DNA from: Akkermansia muciniphila
GTDB taxonomy: Bacteria > Verrucomicrobiota > Verrucomicrobiia > Verrucomicrobiales > Akkermansiaceae
NCBI RefSeq assembly: GCF_900184965.1
Contig: NZ_FXYA01000213.1
Span: 124,001-188,000, forward strand
Direction of reading: 5' to 3'
DNA length: 64,000 nt
The first letter of the stretch is position 1. Every line of letters starts with the position of its first letter. Shown here in pieces: positions 9,208 to 18,256 of the stretch. The notes under the pieces were generated by a model that saw only the letters and a program-made list of their open reading frames with translations, made no database searches and had not been told where the DNA came from. The translations under genes were made by a program, and so were the position numbers.

Positions 9208-10530
9208 ATGACGCCTCCGGACGGGGCATCATGGATGCCGTACTTCATGAATAGCCCGCACAAGTCCATCCTAGCTGCCCTTTACGATTGCTTCCCGGTT
9301 GCAGACGCCGTTCTGGTGTTTATTCTGGATCATCCTCTGGCCTGGTTCACGCCCAAATGGCGCCGGAAAGGGCGTATGGCCCTGAAAACAGTGCGCCGCT
9401 ATATCAATTACAATCGCGACCTTCTGCCTCCCGAACGCCTGGCGGAGTTTGAAGAAAGCCGCGACCTGCTGAAAACGGCCCTTTACCGGGGCGACAGGCA
9501 GCAGGCGGAAACCGTTACCGCCAAACTGGAATCCACGCTGGAATCCATTCCCGGAGCGGTTCCTTCCGCCCTGGCGGAAAACGTGGAAGTTCTGTTCGTG
9601 ATTCTGGCCATTTTCCTGGGCTTGCGCTGTTACGTAGTCCAGCCCTTCCGCATCCCGACCGGTTCCATGCAGCCCTCCCTGAACGGAATCCGCGCCCTTC
9701 CCCAGGAAGGAAGCCCCACCCTGATGCAGAAAATCGGGGACATGATCCTGTACGGCGGCTCTTATGTACATGAAACGGCCTCCAAGGAAAAGAAAATCGT
9801 CCGCTTCGAACCTGCCACCAAGTATCTTCTGCTCACGGTGACCAACGTGATTTTCGATGACGGCTCCAAGCTGGAAATCCCGGCGGCGGAAGCGGAAACG
9901 CGCCGCTACTTCCTCAATCAGGAGCCGCGCTTTGAAGCCGAACGGCACACCCCGTTCAGAACCTACCTGCCCGGAGACACAATCGTCAATGCCCGTTTTG
10001 ACGCCGGAGACCTGATCGTGGTGAATAAAATGGCCTACCACTTCCGCAAGCCGGAACGCGGGGAAGTCTTCGTCTTTGATACACGCGGCATCGAAGGCAT
10101 CGCCAATAAGGGAAGCAGCACCGGCCAGGAAGGAGGAACCCACTACGTCAAACGCCTCTGCGGCATTCCGGGGGATACCCTCTCCATTCAGGACTCCCAG
10201 CTCATCGTCAACGGGAAACCCGCCACGGAACGGACTATCCAGAGGGTCGCTTCCGGCAAGCCCCCCTACCAGCCCTGCGGCTACGTGGCCCTTCCCGCCC
10301 CCCTGAGCCTGCTGGACGGCAGAGCTTACATCACGGAGGGAGGGACCGTGCATCTGTCCAACGACAGCAAACGCCCCTATCTGCGTGAATACGTGGCGCT
10401 GGGGGACAATTCCACCCGCGAAAACTCCTTTGATTCCCGGTACTGGGGTCCCGTCCGCCAATACAACATCGTAGGTCCCGCCAGCTTCTGCCTGTGGCCC
10501 TTTACTTCCCACTGGGGCCTGATTCCATGA
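9208..10530 (+). CDS. lepB: Signal peptidase I
   Basis: Cleaves signal peptides of Sec-exported proteins at the inner membrane. Catalytic Ser153 sits in RIPTGSMQPSL (box B) and Lys315 in YVKRLCGIPGD (box D), with GDLIVVNKM between and the LGDN box E near residue 400. The 440-residue length is long: there is an N-terminal extension of about 125 residues before the membrane segment (EVLFVILAIFLGLRCYVV), and about 110 residues are inserted between the Ser and Lys boxes. An alternative start at 9247 (MNSPHKS) would shorten the extension by 13 residues. Begins 16 bases after glcD. Confidence 0.93.
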   Translation: MTPPDGASWMPYFMNSPHKSILAALYDCFPVADAVLVFILDHPLAWFTPKWRRKGRMALKTVRRYINYNRDLLPPERLAEFEESRDLLKTALYRGDRQQAETVTAKLESTLESIPGAVPSALAENVEVLFVILAIFLGLRCYVVQPFRIPTGSMQPSLNGIRALPQEGSPTLMQKIGDMILYGGSYVHETASKEKKIVRFEPATKYLLLTVTNVIFDDGSKLEIPAAEAETRRYFLNQEPRFEAERHTPFRTYLPGDTIVNARFDAGDLIVVNKMAYHFRKPERGEVFVFDTRGIEGIANKGSSTGQEGGTHYVKRLCGIPGDTLSIQDSQLIVNGKPATERTIQRVASGKPPYQPCGYVALPAPLSLLDGRAYITEGGTVHLSNDSKRPYLREYVALGDNSTRENSFDSRYWGPVRQYNIVGPASFCLWPFTSHWGLIP

Positions 10531-10569
10531 TTTTTATCCCTTTCGCAGGCACGTTTTCTCCGTCAAGAC

Positions 10570-11490
10570 ATGACTCAAGCCCAAACCATCACCAGCAAGG
10601 CCAAGTCCAATCTGGCCTTTGCCCTCATTGACCTTCCTGAAGAAGAACGCCGCCATATGGCGGAATTTTACGCTTTCTGCCGCACGGTGGACGACATCGT
10701 GGACGAACCGGGCATGACCCCCCGCGAACGCCACGACGCATTGAACCGCTGGGTGGAGGTCATCAACGGCGGAGAAGGCCTGGAACTGACGGAGCTGGAA
10801 GAGGACATCATAGCCCTTATCCAGGATTTGGAGCTGGACACTACTCCCATGCTGCACCTGATTGAAGGCTGCCGTTCGGACATCAACCAGCAGCAGCCCC
10901 GCAGCCGTGATGAACTTCTGGATTACACCTACTGCGTAGCCTGCTGCGTGGGACTTACCTCCGCCCGCATCATGGGGGCGGGAGAAGCTTCCTATCCGTA
11001 TGCCATTGCCCTGGGGCATGCCCTTCAAATGGTGAACATCATCCGGGATGTGGCGGAAGACTGCAGCAAGTCTAACCGCATTTATTTGCCCAAGGAGGAT
11101 ATGGACCGCTTTGGATACACTCTGGAAGACCTGCGCTGCAGGGTGTATTCCCCCCGGCTTCAGGAGCTGCTGAAGTATGAAGCGGATCTGGCGGAAACTT
11201 TCTTTGCGGAAGCGGAGAGGGAATACAACCTCCTCAGCCCGGAAGACAAAGCCGCTCTTGTTCCGGCGCAGGCCATGGCGCTCATTTACCATACCATTCT
11301 GGACAAAATGAAGGCGAGCGGCTTCCGTATTTTCAACATCCGCTACCGCGTCAACACCTTCCACAAGCTCTGGCTCCTGTTCCGCATCAAACTGGATATT
11401 GACCCCCAATCCTACTACGACAAATCCAAGGCATATTATGACAAGCTGGTAGGCTTTCTTTCCCGCCCCGGCAGAAAGGATGAAAAATAG
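10570..11490 (+). CDS. Squalene/phytoene synthase family prenyltransferase
   Basis: Head-to-head condensation of farnesyl or geranylgeranyl diphosphate. The 306-residue protein shows the first Asp-rich motif DDIVDEPG (near residue 41) and the second, NIIRDVAED (near residue 158), with YAFCRTVDD preceding the first. This could be squalene synthase or the HpnD-type presqualene enzyme; phytoene synthase is also possible. No hopanoid or carotenoid genes adjoin it, so the product cannot be assigned from context. Follows lepB by 39 bases. Confidence 0.88.
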   Translation: MTQAQTITSKAKSNLAFALIDLPEEERRHMAEFYAFCRTVDDIVDEPGMTPRERHDALNRWVEVINGGEGLELTELEEDIIALIQDLELDTTPMLHLIEGCRSDINQQQPRSRDELLDYTYCVACCVGLTSARIMGAGEASYPYAIALGHALQMVNIIRDVAEDCSKSNRIYLPKEDMDRFGYTLEDLRCRVYSPRLQELLKYEADLAETFFAEAEREYNLLSPEDKAALVPAQAMALIYHTILDKMKASGFRIFNIRYRVNTFHKLWLLFRIKLDIDPQSYYDKSKAYYDKLVGFLSRPGRKDEK

Positions 11491-11588
11491 GGGTCTCCCA
11501 GGTGCGCCATGGAAAAGCTGCGGCTTTTCTCTCAACTCCGCGGGAATTATGCTTGTCCCGAAAACCGTGTTCCTGTAGGAGTTGCGGC

Positions 11589-13379
11589 ATGCAAAACCCC
11601 GTGGCCTTCCTGCTTTTTATTCTCGCAACGCTAACCGGGCCATGCCCGGCAGCGGATTATCCGGAACGGGCGAAGCGCACGCAATCCGCAGGAAACCATG
11701 TCTGGCATATCAATCCGGACAAGGGAAATGACAGCAATCCGGGAACGTCCCCATCCACGGCGTGGAAAAGCATGGCACCGGCCAACCGCCTCATCATGGC
11801 GCGGGGAGATACGCTCGTCATCCATCCGGGGGAACACGCCGTCTCCCTGGCACTGATGGGGGAAGGTTCCAAACAGTCCCCGGTCACCATCCGGTTCATG
11901 CCCGGCAGGCATATCTTCAAACACGGTGCCCTGATTACCGGAAAACCGCAGATTTCCAACACCAACGATGCGCCCAACGAGCCCAAGGCCATGGCTGTCC
12001 GCTTGACGGAAGCCAAAAACATACGCCTGGAGGGAAAACCGGGAGCCACCGACATCCTTCTGGAGGGAAAAGCCATCTTTGTCTGCATGGAACATGCGGA
12101 AAACGTTTCCCTGAACGGCCTGGGTTTTGACTACCTGCATCCGACCATGGGAGAATTTCTGGTTACGGAAGTTGAAGGGAATACCATGAAAGCAACTATT
12201 CCGGACGGAATCCTGTACACAGTGAAGGATGGGAACCTGACCTGGCACGGACCCGGATGGGAATTCCGCATGGGAGGGTATTCCAAAGTTTTCGATTCCG
12301 CTTCCGGCACTTTCCAGGGCCGCTTCGACCCCGGGAAAACAGTCATCAGAGAATTGTCTCCCGGAAAAATCAGCATCACGTTCAAGGAAGGCTCCCCAAC
12401 CATGAAATCGGGCCAATCCTACCAGAACCGCAATACCCGCAGGGACTGCTGCGGCTTCTTTCAATACAGAAGCAAAAACATCCTCTGGAATAACTGCCAT
12501 ATTTACTATATGCACGGCATGGGCGTCGTTTCCCAGTTCTGCGAGAACATCATGTTCAGCCGCTTGAACATAGCTCCGCGCCCCCGCTCCCTCCGCACCA
12601 ACTCCTCCTGGGCGGATAATCTGCACTTTTCCGGATGCAGGGGAAAAATCATCGTCAAGGATTGCGTGCTGGGAGCCTCCCATGACGACGCCATCAATGT
12701 TCATGGCACCCACTTGCGCATTGTAGGCAGGCCGGCCCCCAACAAAATCACCGTCCGGTTCATGCATCCCCAGACCTTCGGCTTTGACGCCTTTGCCCCA
12801 GGAGACCGGATCGATTATGTTTCCAGCAACACGCTGGTGCCTTATGCATCCAATACCGTTTCCGGCGTCAACCAACTCAATGAAAAGGAAATAGAACTTA
12901 CGCTGCAACATCCCAATCCCGAAAACATCCAGCCTAATGATGTTGTGGAAAACGTCACATGGACGCCATCCGTCCATATCAGCAACACGGTATGCCGCCA
13001 CATTCCCACCCGGGGCTTCCTGCTTACCACCAGGAAGCCGGTGCTGGTTGAACGGTGCCGGTTTGAGAAAACGGGCATGCCCGCCATCCTGGTGGAAGAT
13101 GACGCCTCCGGCTGGTATGAATCCGGCGTGGTCAGGAATATGACCATTTCCCGCAATACCTTTATTCAATGCGGAGAAGCCGTCATCCAGATCGTGCCGC
13201 ACGCCCCACGGCCGGAAGGGGAGGTTCACCGGAACATCACTATTACCGGAAACACGTTTGACCTCAAGAACGGAACCGCCATCCGCACTCGCCATACCGG
13301 CAGCGTCAAGGCGGAGAAAAACACTTTCACCAAAGACGGAAAAAAGATCCCTGAAGAAAAAGCGGTGGATATCCGGTAG
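11589..13379 (+). CDS. Secreted GH110-type alpha-galactosidase (beta-helix)
   Basis: Predicted exo-alpha-1,3-galactosidase acting on blood-group-B or linear B glycans. I choose the start at 11589 (MQNPVAFLLFILATL), which gives a signal peptide and 596 residues; the frame is open from 11502. The body is a right-handed beta-helix: many repeated short strands such as ENVSLNGLGF, KNILWNNCHIYYM and VVRNMTISRNTF. The family-type acidic cluster GASHDDAINVHGTHL near residue 370 is present, along with a WADNLHFSGC turn. Export plus this fold suit mucin-glycan trimming. It ends 12 bases from the convergent HAD-FolB gene. Family assignment is from motif recognition. Confidence 0.82.
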   Translation: MQNPVAFLLFILATLTGPCPAADYPERAKRTQSAGNHVWHINPDKGNDSNPGTSPSTAWKSMAPANRLIMARGDTLVIHPGEHAVSLALMGEGSKQSPVTIRFMPGRHIFKHGALITGKPQISNTNDAPNEPKAMAVRLTEAKNIRLEGKPGATDILLEGKAIFVCMEHAENVSLNGLGFDYLHPTMGEFLVTEVEGNTMKATIPDGILYTVKDGNLTWHGPGWEFRMGGYSKVFDSASGTFQGRFDPGKTVIRELSPGKISITFKEGSPTMKSGQSYQNRNTRRDCCGFFQYRSKNILWNNCHIYYMHGMGVVSQFCENIMFSRLNIAPRPRSLRTNSSWADNLHFSGCRGKIIVKDCVLGASHDDAINVHGTHLRIVGRPAPNKITVRFMHPQTFGFDAFAPGDRIDYVSSNTLVPYASNTVSGVNQLNEKEIELTLQHPNPENIQPNDVVENVTWTPSVHISNTVCRHIPTRGFLLTTRKPVLVERCRFEKTGMPAILVEDDASGWYESGVVRNMTISRNTFIQCGEAVIQIVPHAPRPEGEVHRNITITGNTFDLKNGTAIRTRHTGSVKAEKNTFTKDGKKIPEEKAVDIR

Positions 13380-13391
13380 AAAACCTCTTCC

Positions 13392-14384
13392 CTACCGGTG
13401 ACGGGAAACATGCACCGTTACGGAAACGCTGTCCGTCCGCGGCAGGATGAACTTGCGCAGAGTAACAACCACGTGCCGCGCGCCGAACTCCTTCAGGCAA
13501 ACGTTTCCCATATCCTCCGCCAGCGTTTCCACCAGCTTGCGCGGGCGCGCCATGGCCTCCGCCCGGAGCGCACGGGCCATGGAATCATAACAGACGGTTC
13601 TGGAAAAATCATCCTTCAGTCCGGACAAGGCCTCCTCCGGATAAAAAGTGATGTCCGCTTTCAGGGTCTGCATGGAAGCGCGCTCCTCGTCCGGAACGCC
13701 GATGAAGGTATCCAGTTCAAGACCGTTGATGTTAATGGAATCCTGCGTATCGGAAGGGAGCGCGTAACGGCGCATCAGCGTGCGCAGAACAAGCAGGTCC
13801 GGAACAATCATGTCCGGTTTGGCTTTGGAAAGCTGCGCAGCGTCATTATAGCCGGTCAGGACGGCAATGGATGTGATGCCTGCGTGGTGGGCCGTTTCCA
13901 CATCATGCTGCATGTCCCCGATAAATGCGGTTTCATGGGCATGCAGCCCGTGCTGGGCCAGCAGGGTATGAATGTGGGCATCCTTATGGCGGATGCCAGC
14001 GTGAATGGCTTCAAAATATTCCATCATGCCCAGTTCCCTGCATTGGATATCAAACTCTTTGGCGTCCACGCTGGTAAGAATAAAGCAGCGCACGCCGCGC
14101 GCGCGGCAGAATTCCAGGAATTCCCGGGCATTTGGCAGCACTTCCACCGGAGCGTTGGAAACGCGGAAGGCGTACCGGAAAAGGTCTTCCAGTTCATCCA
14201 GATCCGCGTGGGGCAGCACCCGGGCATAATAGTCCGGATAGGGGAGCTGGAATTCCGCGCGAAATTCGTCCCTGTTCATGCAGGGTTTCCCGTATTGGGA
14301 AAAGACGTAGTTGGAGGCGTCCAGCGTCAGGGCCAGGTCATCCACCAAAGTGCCGGACCAGTCGAAAATGATATTCTTGAACAT
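13392..14384 (-). CDS. HAD hydrolase - dihydroneopterin aldolase-like (FolB) fusion
   Basis: Two domains in 330 residues. Residues 1-205 are a HAD-like phosphatase: nucleophile loop DWSGTLVDD with Asp9, TSV motif near residue 104, and FIGDMQHDVETAHHAGI near residue 154. The second Asp of the usual DxDGT loop is Ser here, recalling phosphonatase-type loops, so acid-base chemistry may differ. Residues 213-330 match FolB/7,8-dihydroneopterin aldolase: LDTFIGVPDEER with Gln in SMQTL, DDFSRTVCYDSM, and RKLVETLAEDM. A plausible role is folate synthesis with a dephosphorylation step supplied by the HAD half, which is inference. Last gene of the grpE-dnaJ-rsmE run; 21 bases after rsmE. Confidence 0.88.
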   Translation of the reverse strand: MFKNIIFDWSGTLVDDLALTLDASNYVFSQYGKPCMNRDEFRAEFQLPYPDYYARVLPHADLDELEDLFRYAFRVSNAPVEVLPNAREFLEFCRARGVRCFILTSVDAKEFDIQCRELGMMEYFEAIHAGIRHKDAHIHTLLAQHGLHAHETAFIGDMQHDVETAHHAGITSIAVLTGYNDAAQLSKAKPDMIVPDLLVLRTLMRRYALPSDTQDSININGLELDTFIGVPDEERASMQTLKADITFYPEEALSGLKDDFSRTVCYDSMARALRAEAMARPRKLVETLAEDMGNVCLKEFGARHVVVTLRKFILPRTDSVSVTVHVSRHR

Positions 14385-14405
14385 GGGAATGCGTATGGAA
14401 AAAAC

Positions 14406-15143
14406 TTAGTCCAGAGCGTACCGCATGGCGGCCAGGCCGAAAAAGGCAGCCGTCTCCACCCGAAGAACGATAGGGCCAAGCGTGACAGGGGCAAACCCCG
14501 CTTCCAACGCCATGGCCGTCTCCCGGTCCGTAAAATCGCCCTCCGGCCCCACCAGCAGAGAAGCGTGCCGAATGGAACGGGAACGGGCAGCCTCCAGCAC
14601 CTCCCTGACCGGCCGCACTCCGGGCACCAGAGAGGCGATAATATTCAGTCCTTCCGGAATTCCGCAGCGCAGCCATTCCGCGAAGGGAACGGGAAGCGCC
14701 ACTTCAGGCAGCGTGTTCTGGCCGCACTGCTTGCAGGCCTCCAGGGCAATGCGCTGCCATTTCTGCCTTTTGGCCTCAGCCTCCCGGGCATTCAGGCGCA
14801 CGATCGTGCGATCCGTCACGAGCGGGATAATGGCAGAAACACCCAGTTCCACGGACTTTTGAATAATGAGATCCATGTTGGCGCCCTTGGGAACAGCCTG
14901 GCACAGCGTCAAATGGGCCACGGGGGGAGAAGGAGGACACTCCTCCCCCGGAACCAGCAACACGCCGGAACTGCGCGGCGGTTCCGCCACCACAGCGCGG
15001 GCGGCACGGCCGCAACCGTCAAAAACGATGCAGGAGTCACCCTGCTTCAGACGCAGAACCTTGGCGGCATGGTGCGCCTCATCCCCCCGCAGCTCCCAGG
15101 CGGAAGCAGCCCATTCGGAAGGCGGAAGAAAAAAGCGGGCCAT
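14406..15143 (-). CDS. rsmE: 16S rRNA (uracil1498-N3)-methyltransferase RsmE
   Basis: SPOUT-class methyltransferase that methylates U1498 of 16S rRNA using SAM. The 245-residue length fits. N-terminal PUA-like domain with GDEAHHAAKVLRLKQGD near residue 20, then the SPOUT knot: LLVGPEGDFTDRE near residue 175 and LGPIVLRVETAAFFGLA near residue 218. Starts 22 bases after dnaJ on the same strand, the common bacterial dnaJ-rsmE order. Confidence 0.95.
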   Translation of the reverse strand: MARFFLPPSEWAASAWELRGDEAHHAAKVLRLKQGDSCIVFDGCGRAARAVVAEPPRSSGVLLVPGEECPPSPPVAHLTLCQAVPKGANMDLIIQKSVELGVSAIIPLVTDRTIVRLNAREAEAKRQKWQRIALEACKQCGQNTLPEVALPVPFAEWLRCGIPEGLNIIASLVPGVRPVREVLEAARSRSIRHASLLVGPEGDFTDRETAMALEAGFAPVTLGPIVLRVETAAFFGLAAMRYALD

Positions 15144-15165
15144 GTCTGAAAAAGGGAAACGGACC

Positions 15166-16323
15166 TTATTTGCTCTTCAGGTAACGCGCCGCCTTGTCGG
15201 CAAACTCCACGCAAGCCGGCTGATTGCGATTTTCATCCAGAGCAGAAGCAAACGCGTTCAGTTTATCCATCTGCTCCTTGGTCAGCCGGGAGGGGATTTC
15301 CACTTCCACCTCCACCAGCATATCCCCCACGTCCGAACTGCGAAGGGCCTTTACCCCCTTGCCGCGCAAACGAAAGATCATGCCGTTCTGCGTTCCTTCC
15401 GGCAGCTTGATGGTAGCCGCGCCTTCCAGCGTGGGGACCTTCAGCTTGCCGCCGGAGACAGCCAGGGAAAGCGGCACCGGAACCGTGCAGCTCAGGTCAT
15501 TGCCTTCCCTCTGGAAAATATCGTGCGGTTTGACGTCAATGAACACGTGCAGATCCCCGGTAGGGCCGCCATGCACTCCCGCATCCCCTTCCCCGGCGAT
15601 GCGGAGCTGGCTGCCCGTGGCAACGCCCGCAGGAATACGGATGGTGATGTGGGAATCCTCCCTGACGCGCCCTTCCCCGCGGCAGACGGGGCATGGATCC
15701 GAGATGATTTCCCCGGTGCCGTGGCAGGTGGGGCAGGTGGACTGCTGGACAAAAAAGCCGCTCTGCTGGGTAATGATGCCGCGCCCCTGGCAGGTAGGAC
15801 AGGATTTGAACGCTTCCTTTCCATCCCTGGCCCCGGTGCCGTGGCAGGTCTTGCAAGTCACCAGACGCTCAATTTCAAGTTTCTTGGTACAGCCCTTCGC
15901 GGCCTCTTCCAGCGTGATGTCCAGGTCATAGCGCAAATCGGAGCCGGGCCTTTTAGTGGACCTTTTCTGGCCGCCGCGGCCGGCGCCCCCGAACATATCC
16001 GCAAAACCGCCCATGCCGGAAAACATCTGGGCGAAAATATCCATCGGGTCCTGGAACCCGCCCCCGGCATAACCGCCGCCCGCAGCGGGACCGCCCTGTT
16101 CAAAGGCGGCATGGCCGAAGCGGTCGTAGGCAGCCCTCTTGTCCGCATCGGAAAGCACCTCATAGGCCTCTCCCAGTTCCTTGAACTTTTCTTCTGCGGA
16201 CGGGTCGTCCGGATTGCGGTCCGGATGGTACTTTAAAGCCAGCTTGCGATAAGCCTTCTTAATCTCATCGTCAGTAGCGCCCTTGGAAACGCCGAGAATC
16301 TCGTAATAATCTTTTTTAGCCAT
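15166..16323 (-). CDS. dnaJ: Chaperone protein DnaJ
   Basis: Hsp40 cochaperone of DnaK. The 385-residue protein has an N-terminal J domain with the HPD tripeptide ([10 protein letters not shown] near residue 33), a Gly/Phe-rich linker ([15 protein letters not shown], then [14 protein letters not shown]), four CxxCxGxG zinc-finger repeats ([32 protein letters not shown]) and the C-terminal substrate domain. Follows grpE by 23 bases. dnaK is not in the window. Confidence 0.98.
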   Translation of the reverse strand: MAKKDYYEILGVSKGATDDEIKKAYRKLALKYHPDRNPDDPSAEEKFKELGEAYEVLSDADKRAAYDRFGHAAFEQGGPAAGGGYAGGGFQDPMDIFAQMFSGMGGFADMFGGAGRGGQKRSTKRPGSDLRYDLDITLEEAAKGCTKKLEIERLVTCKTCHGTGARDGKEAFKSCPTCQGRGIITQQSGFFVQQSTCPTCHGTGEIISDPCPVCRGEGRVREDSHITIRIPAGVATGSQLRIAGEGDAGVHGGPTGDLHVFIDVKPHDIFQREGNDLSCTVPVPLSLAVSGGKLKVPTLEGAATIKLPEGTQNGMIFRLRGKGVKALRSSDVGDMLVEVEVEIPSRLTKEQMDKLNAFASALDENRNQPACVEFADKAARYLKSK

Positions 16324-16346
16324 GTGGCGTGAATGTTAAAAAACGG

Positions 16347-16901
16347 TCAGACTTGCGGTTCGGGTTCCGGAGTATGGGCGACAACCACGTTCGCCGGGCG
16401 CAGGAGCCTGTCCTTCAGCATATACCCCTTGCGGATAACGCGCAATACGGTGCCTTCCGGCTGGTCGGAGGGTTCCCGCTGAAGGGCCTCCTCCGTGGCG
16501 TGGTCAAACATGCTTCCCACCACAGGATCCACGGCGCTCACGCCATTGCCGGCGAGAAATTCGTCCAGCTGCTTCTTCACCATGCTCATGCCGATGTAAA
16601 TCATGGAGGAGGCATCTGCGCTGGCGGCGGCCATGCCCATTTCAAAATTATCAATGACGGGAAGAAGTTCTTCCAGCAGGCGCTGGTTGGCGAACTTGGC
16701 GCATTCTTCCTTTTCCTTCACCATGCGCTTGCGGTAGTTATCATATTCCGCGGCGGTGCGCATGGCGGCATCCCTCCATTTAAGCAATTCTTCTTCCAGG
16801 GAAGGTTCCGCTTCCTTCCCCTCGGCAGGAGCATTCTGAGCCTGTTCCTGCGCTTCCAGCTCTTCCGCTTCCGCGTTTTTCTCTTTCTCTTCGTCGCTCA
16901 T
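16347..16901 (-). CDS. grpE: Nucleotide exchange factor GrpE
   Basis: Promotes ADP release from DnaK. The 184 residues comprise an acidic N-terminus (rich in Glu and Ala), the long helix with LLKWRDAAMRTAAEYDNYRKRM, and the C-terminal beta domain (PVVGSMFDHATEEA, GYMLKDRLLRPANVVV). First gene of a four-gene minus-strand run grpE-dnaJ-rsmE-HAD/folB with gaps of 21-23 bases. The 134 bases upstream were checked for a CIRCE operator; only a poor match was found. Confidence 0.97.
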   Translation of the reverse strand: MSDEEKEKNAEAEELEAQEQAQNAPAEGKEAEPSLEEELLKWRDAAMRTAAEYDNYRKRMVKEKEECAKFANQRLLEELLPVIDNFEMGMAAASADASSMIYIGMSMVKKQLDEFLAGNGVSAVDPVVGSMFDHATEEALQREPSDQPEGTVLRVIRKGYMLKDRLLRPANVVVAHTPEPEPQV

Positions 16902-17035
16902 GCGGGCAATGTAAATTCTTTTACCGGATGCGTCAACGGCGTGCTAAGACATGGATGACGTTTGACGCGTAATGGACGCGCCTGATGCAACCCATCTACG
17001 CAGAAAAGAAAATGCCGGCCTTCCGCACGGCTTCC

Positions 17036-17326
17036 CTAAACGCCGGAAACATCCGCATCAGAAAGCAGCCGGGCAAGTTTTCCCTCGCATCCGTCCGGCA
17101 GTTCCACCACTTTCAGGCGGGAGGACTCCCCGCGCAGCAGACTGACGGAGGACCGGGGAATATCCAGCCACGCGGACAGGAAAAGGATGACGGCCTTGTT
17201 CGCTTTTCCTTCCACGGGAGGCGCGGCAATGCGCAGCTTCAGCGCGCGGCCGGCACGGGGATCATCCTCCCACCCCACGGCCTCGCTCTTCTTCGCGTTG
17301 GGAACAACTTTCAGGGCCAGTTTCAT
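17036..17326 (-). CDS. DUF167/YggU family protein
   Basis: A small (96 residues) conserved protein of unknown function. The family pattern is clear: KVVPNAKKSEAVGWEDD at the start, LKLRIAAPPVEGKANKAVILFLS in the middle, and VSLLRGESSRLKVVEL. Its start codon overlaps the hisA stop by 4 bases (ATGA type), so the two are translationally coupled. Confidence 0.9.
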   Translation of the reverse strand: MKLALKVVPNAKKSEAVGWEDDPRAGRALKLRIAAPPVEGKANKAVILFLSAWLDIPRSSVSLLRGESSRLKVVELPDGCEGKLARLLSDADVSGV

Positions 17327-18108
17327 ACCGTTTCCGTACGGGACTTCCCGCGCTGCCTGGCCACCAGGTCCCCATACCTGATCAACCCGCCGCCGAACAA
17401 ATCCAAAGCGCTCCCCACCGTAGCATCCATGGTTCCGCCGCTCAAAGCGTCTATTTCGTCAATATCCTGAATGCAGCTGATGCCTCCGGCATACGTCATG
17501 GGCAGGCGGCGCCAGTTTCCCAGCATGTTCACCAGTTCCCGGTCAATGCCGGTGCAGAGCCCTTCCACATCCGCCGCATGGATAAGAAATTCCGCGCAAT
17601 GTTCCGCCAGGACATCCAGCGTCTCCGCCGTTACCCGGAGTTCCGTCAGGGTCTGCCACCGGTTCATGGCCACGGCCCAGCCCCCTTGCACCCTTCGGCA
17701 GCTCAAATCCAGCACCAGCCGCTCCGCGCCCACGGCGGACACAAGATCCTTCAGCCTGTCCATCCGCAGCGTTCCCTCCGCATCAAACAGGCAGGAGGTA
17801 ACGATCACATGGCTGGCCCCGGCGGAAATCCATTCCTCCGCGTTCTCCGGCGTCATGCCGCCGCCCACCTGAAGACCTCCCGGCCATGCCGCCAGAGCCT
17901 CCCGCGCCGCAAGGTCGTTCCCGGGTCCCAGCTTGATCACATGCCCGCCGCGCAGGCCGTCCCTGCGGTACAAATCCGCATACCATGCCGCGCCGCGGTC
18001 GGAGACGAAATTGGTGTGCAATGAGGCGCCGTCCTGCGTCAGGGTGCCCCCCACAATCTGCTTTACTCGCCCGTCGTGTAAATCAATGCATGGTCTGAAT
18101 TTCGTCAC
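17323..18108 (-). CDS. hisA: ProFAR isomerase HisA, eukaryote-like type
   Basis: Isomerises ProFAR to PRFAR in histidine synthesis (Amadori rearrangement in a TIM barrel). The 261-residue protein has little of the usual bacterial HisA look; instead it follows the fungal HIS6-type pattern: FRPCIDLHDGRVKQIVGG at the start, HVIKLGPGND near residue 55, LQVGGGMTPEN near residue 74, VIVTSCLF, LDLSCRR, EFLIHAADVEGLC near residue 163 and TYAGGIS near residue 201. The catalytic Asp pair is present (Asp9 and the Asp in HAADVEG). Overlaps the DUF167 gene by 4 bases. Separate from hisBH 16 kb away. Confidence 0.93.
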   Translation of the reverse strand: MTKFRPCIDLHDGRVKQIVGGTLTQDGASLHTNFVSDRGAAWYADLYRRDGLRGGHVIKLGPGNDLAAREALAAWPGGLQVGGGMTPENAEEWISAGASHVIVTSCLFDAEGTLRMDRLKDLVSAVGAERLVLDLSCRRVQGGWAVAMNRWQTLTELRVTAETLDVLAEHCAEFLIHAADVEGLCTGIDRELVNMLGNWRRLPMTYAGGISCIQDIDEIDALSGGTMDATVGSALDLFGGGLIRYGDLVARQRGKSRTETV

Positions 18109-18256
18109 GCGGTCACTTTGCCCGGGGAGCCTCTCCAGGTCAAGACGGTATTCCCCCCACGCCCTCCCGGCACAACGGGACTGGAAAATTTACACAAAAC
18201 GGGACGGGGACTCCGCTCTATCGGATAACTGCCGTCAACCACCATTCAAAAAACCG

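Noticed and set aside
11631-13295. 554-codon open frame opposite GH110
   Set aside because: Antisense shadow; low-complexity Gly/His/Phe composition and no motifs, whereas the plus-strand frame has a signal peptide and beta-helix repeats.
16921-16947. Possible CIRCE (HrcA) operator ahead of grpE
   Set aside because: The spacing is right (9-9-9) and GCGTGCTAA resembles one half site, but the other half (TTACCGGAT) keeps only TTA and C of the consensus. Too weak to call.
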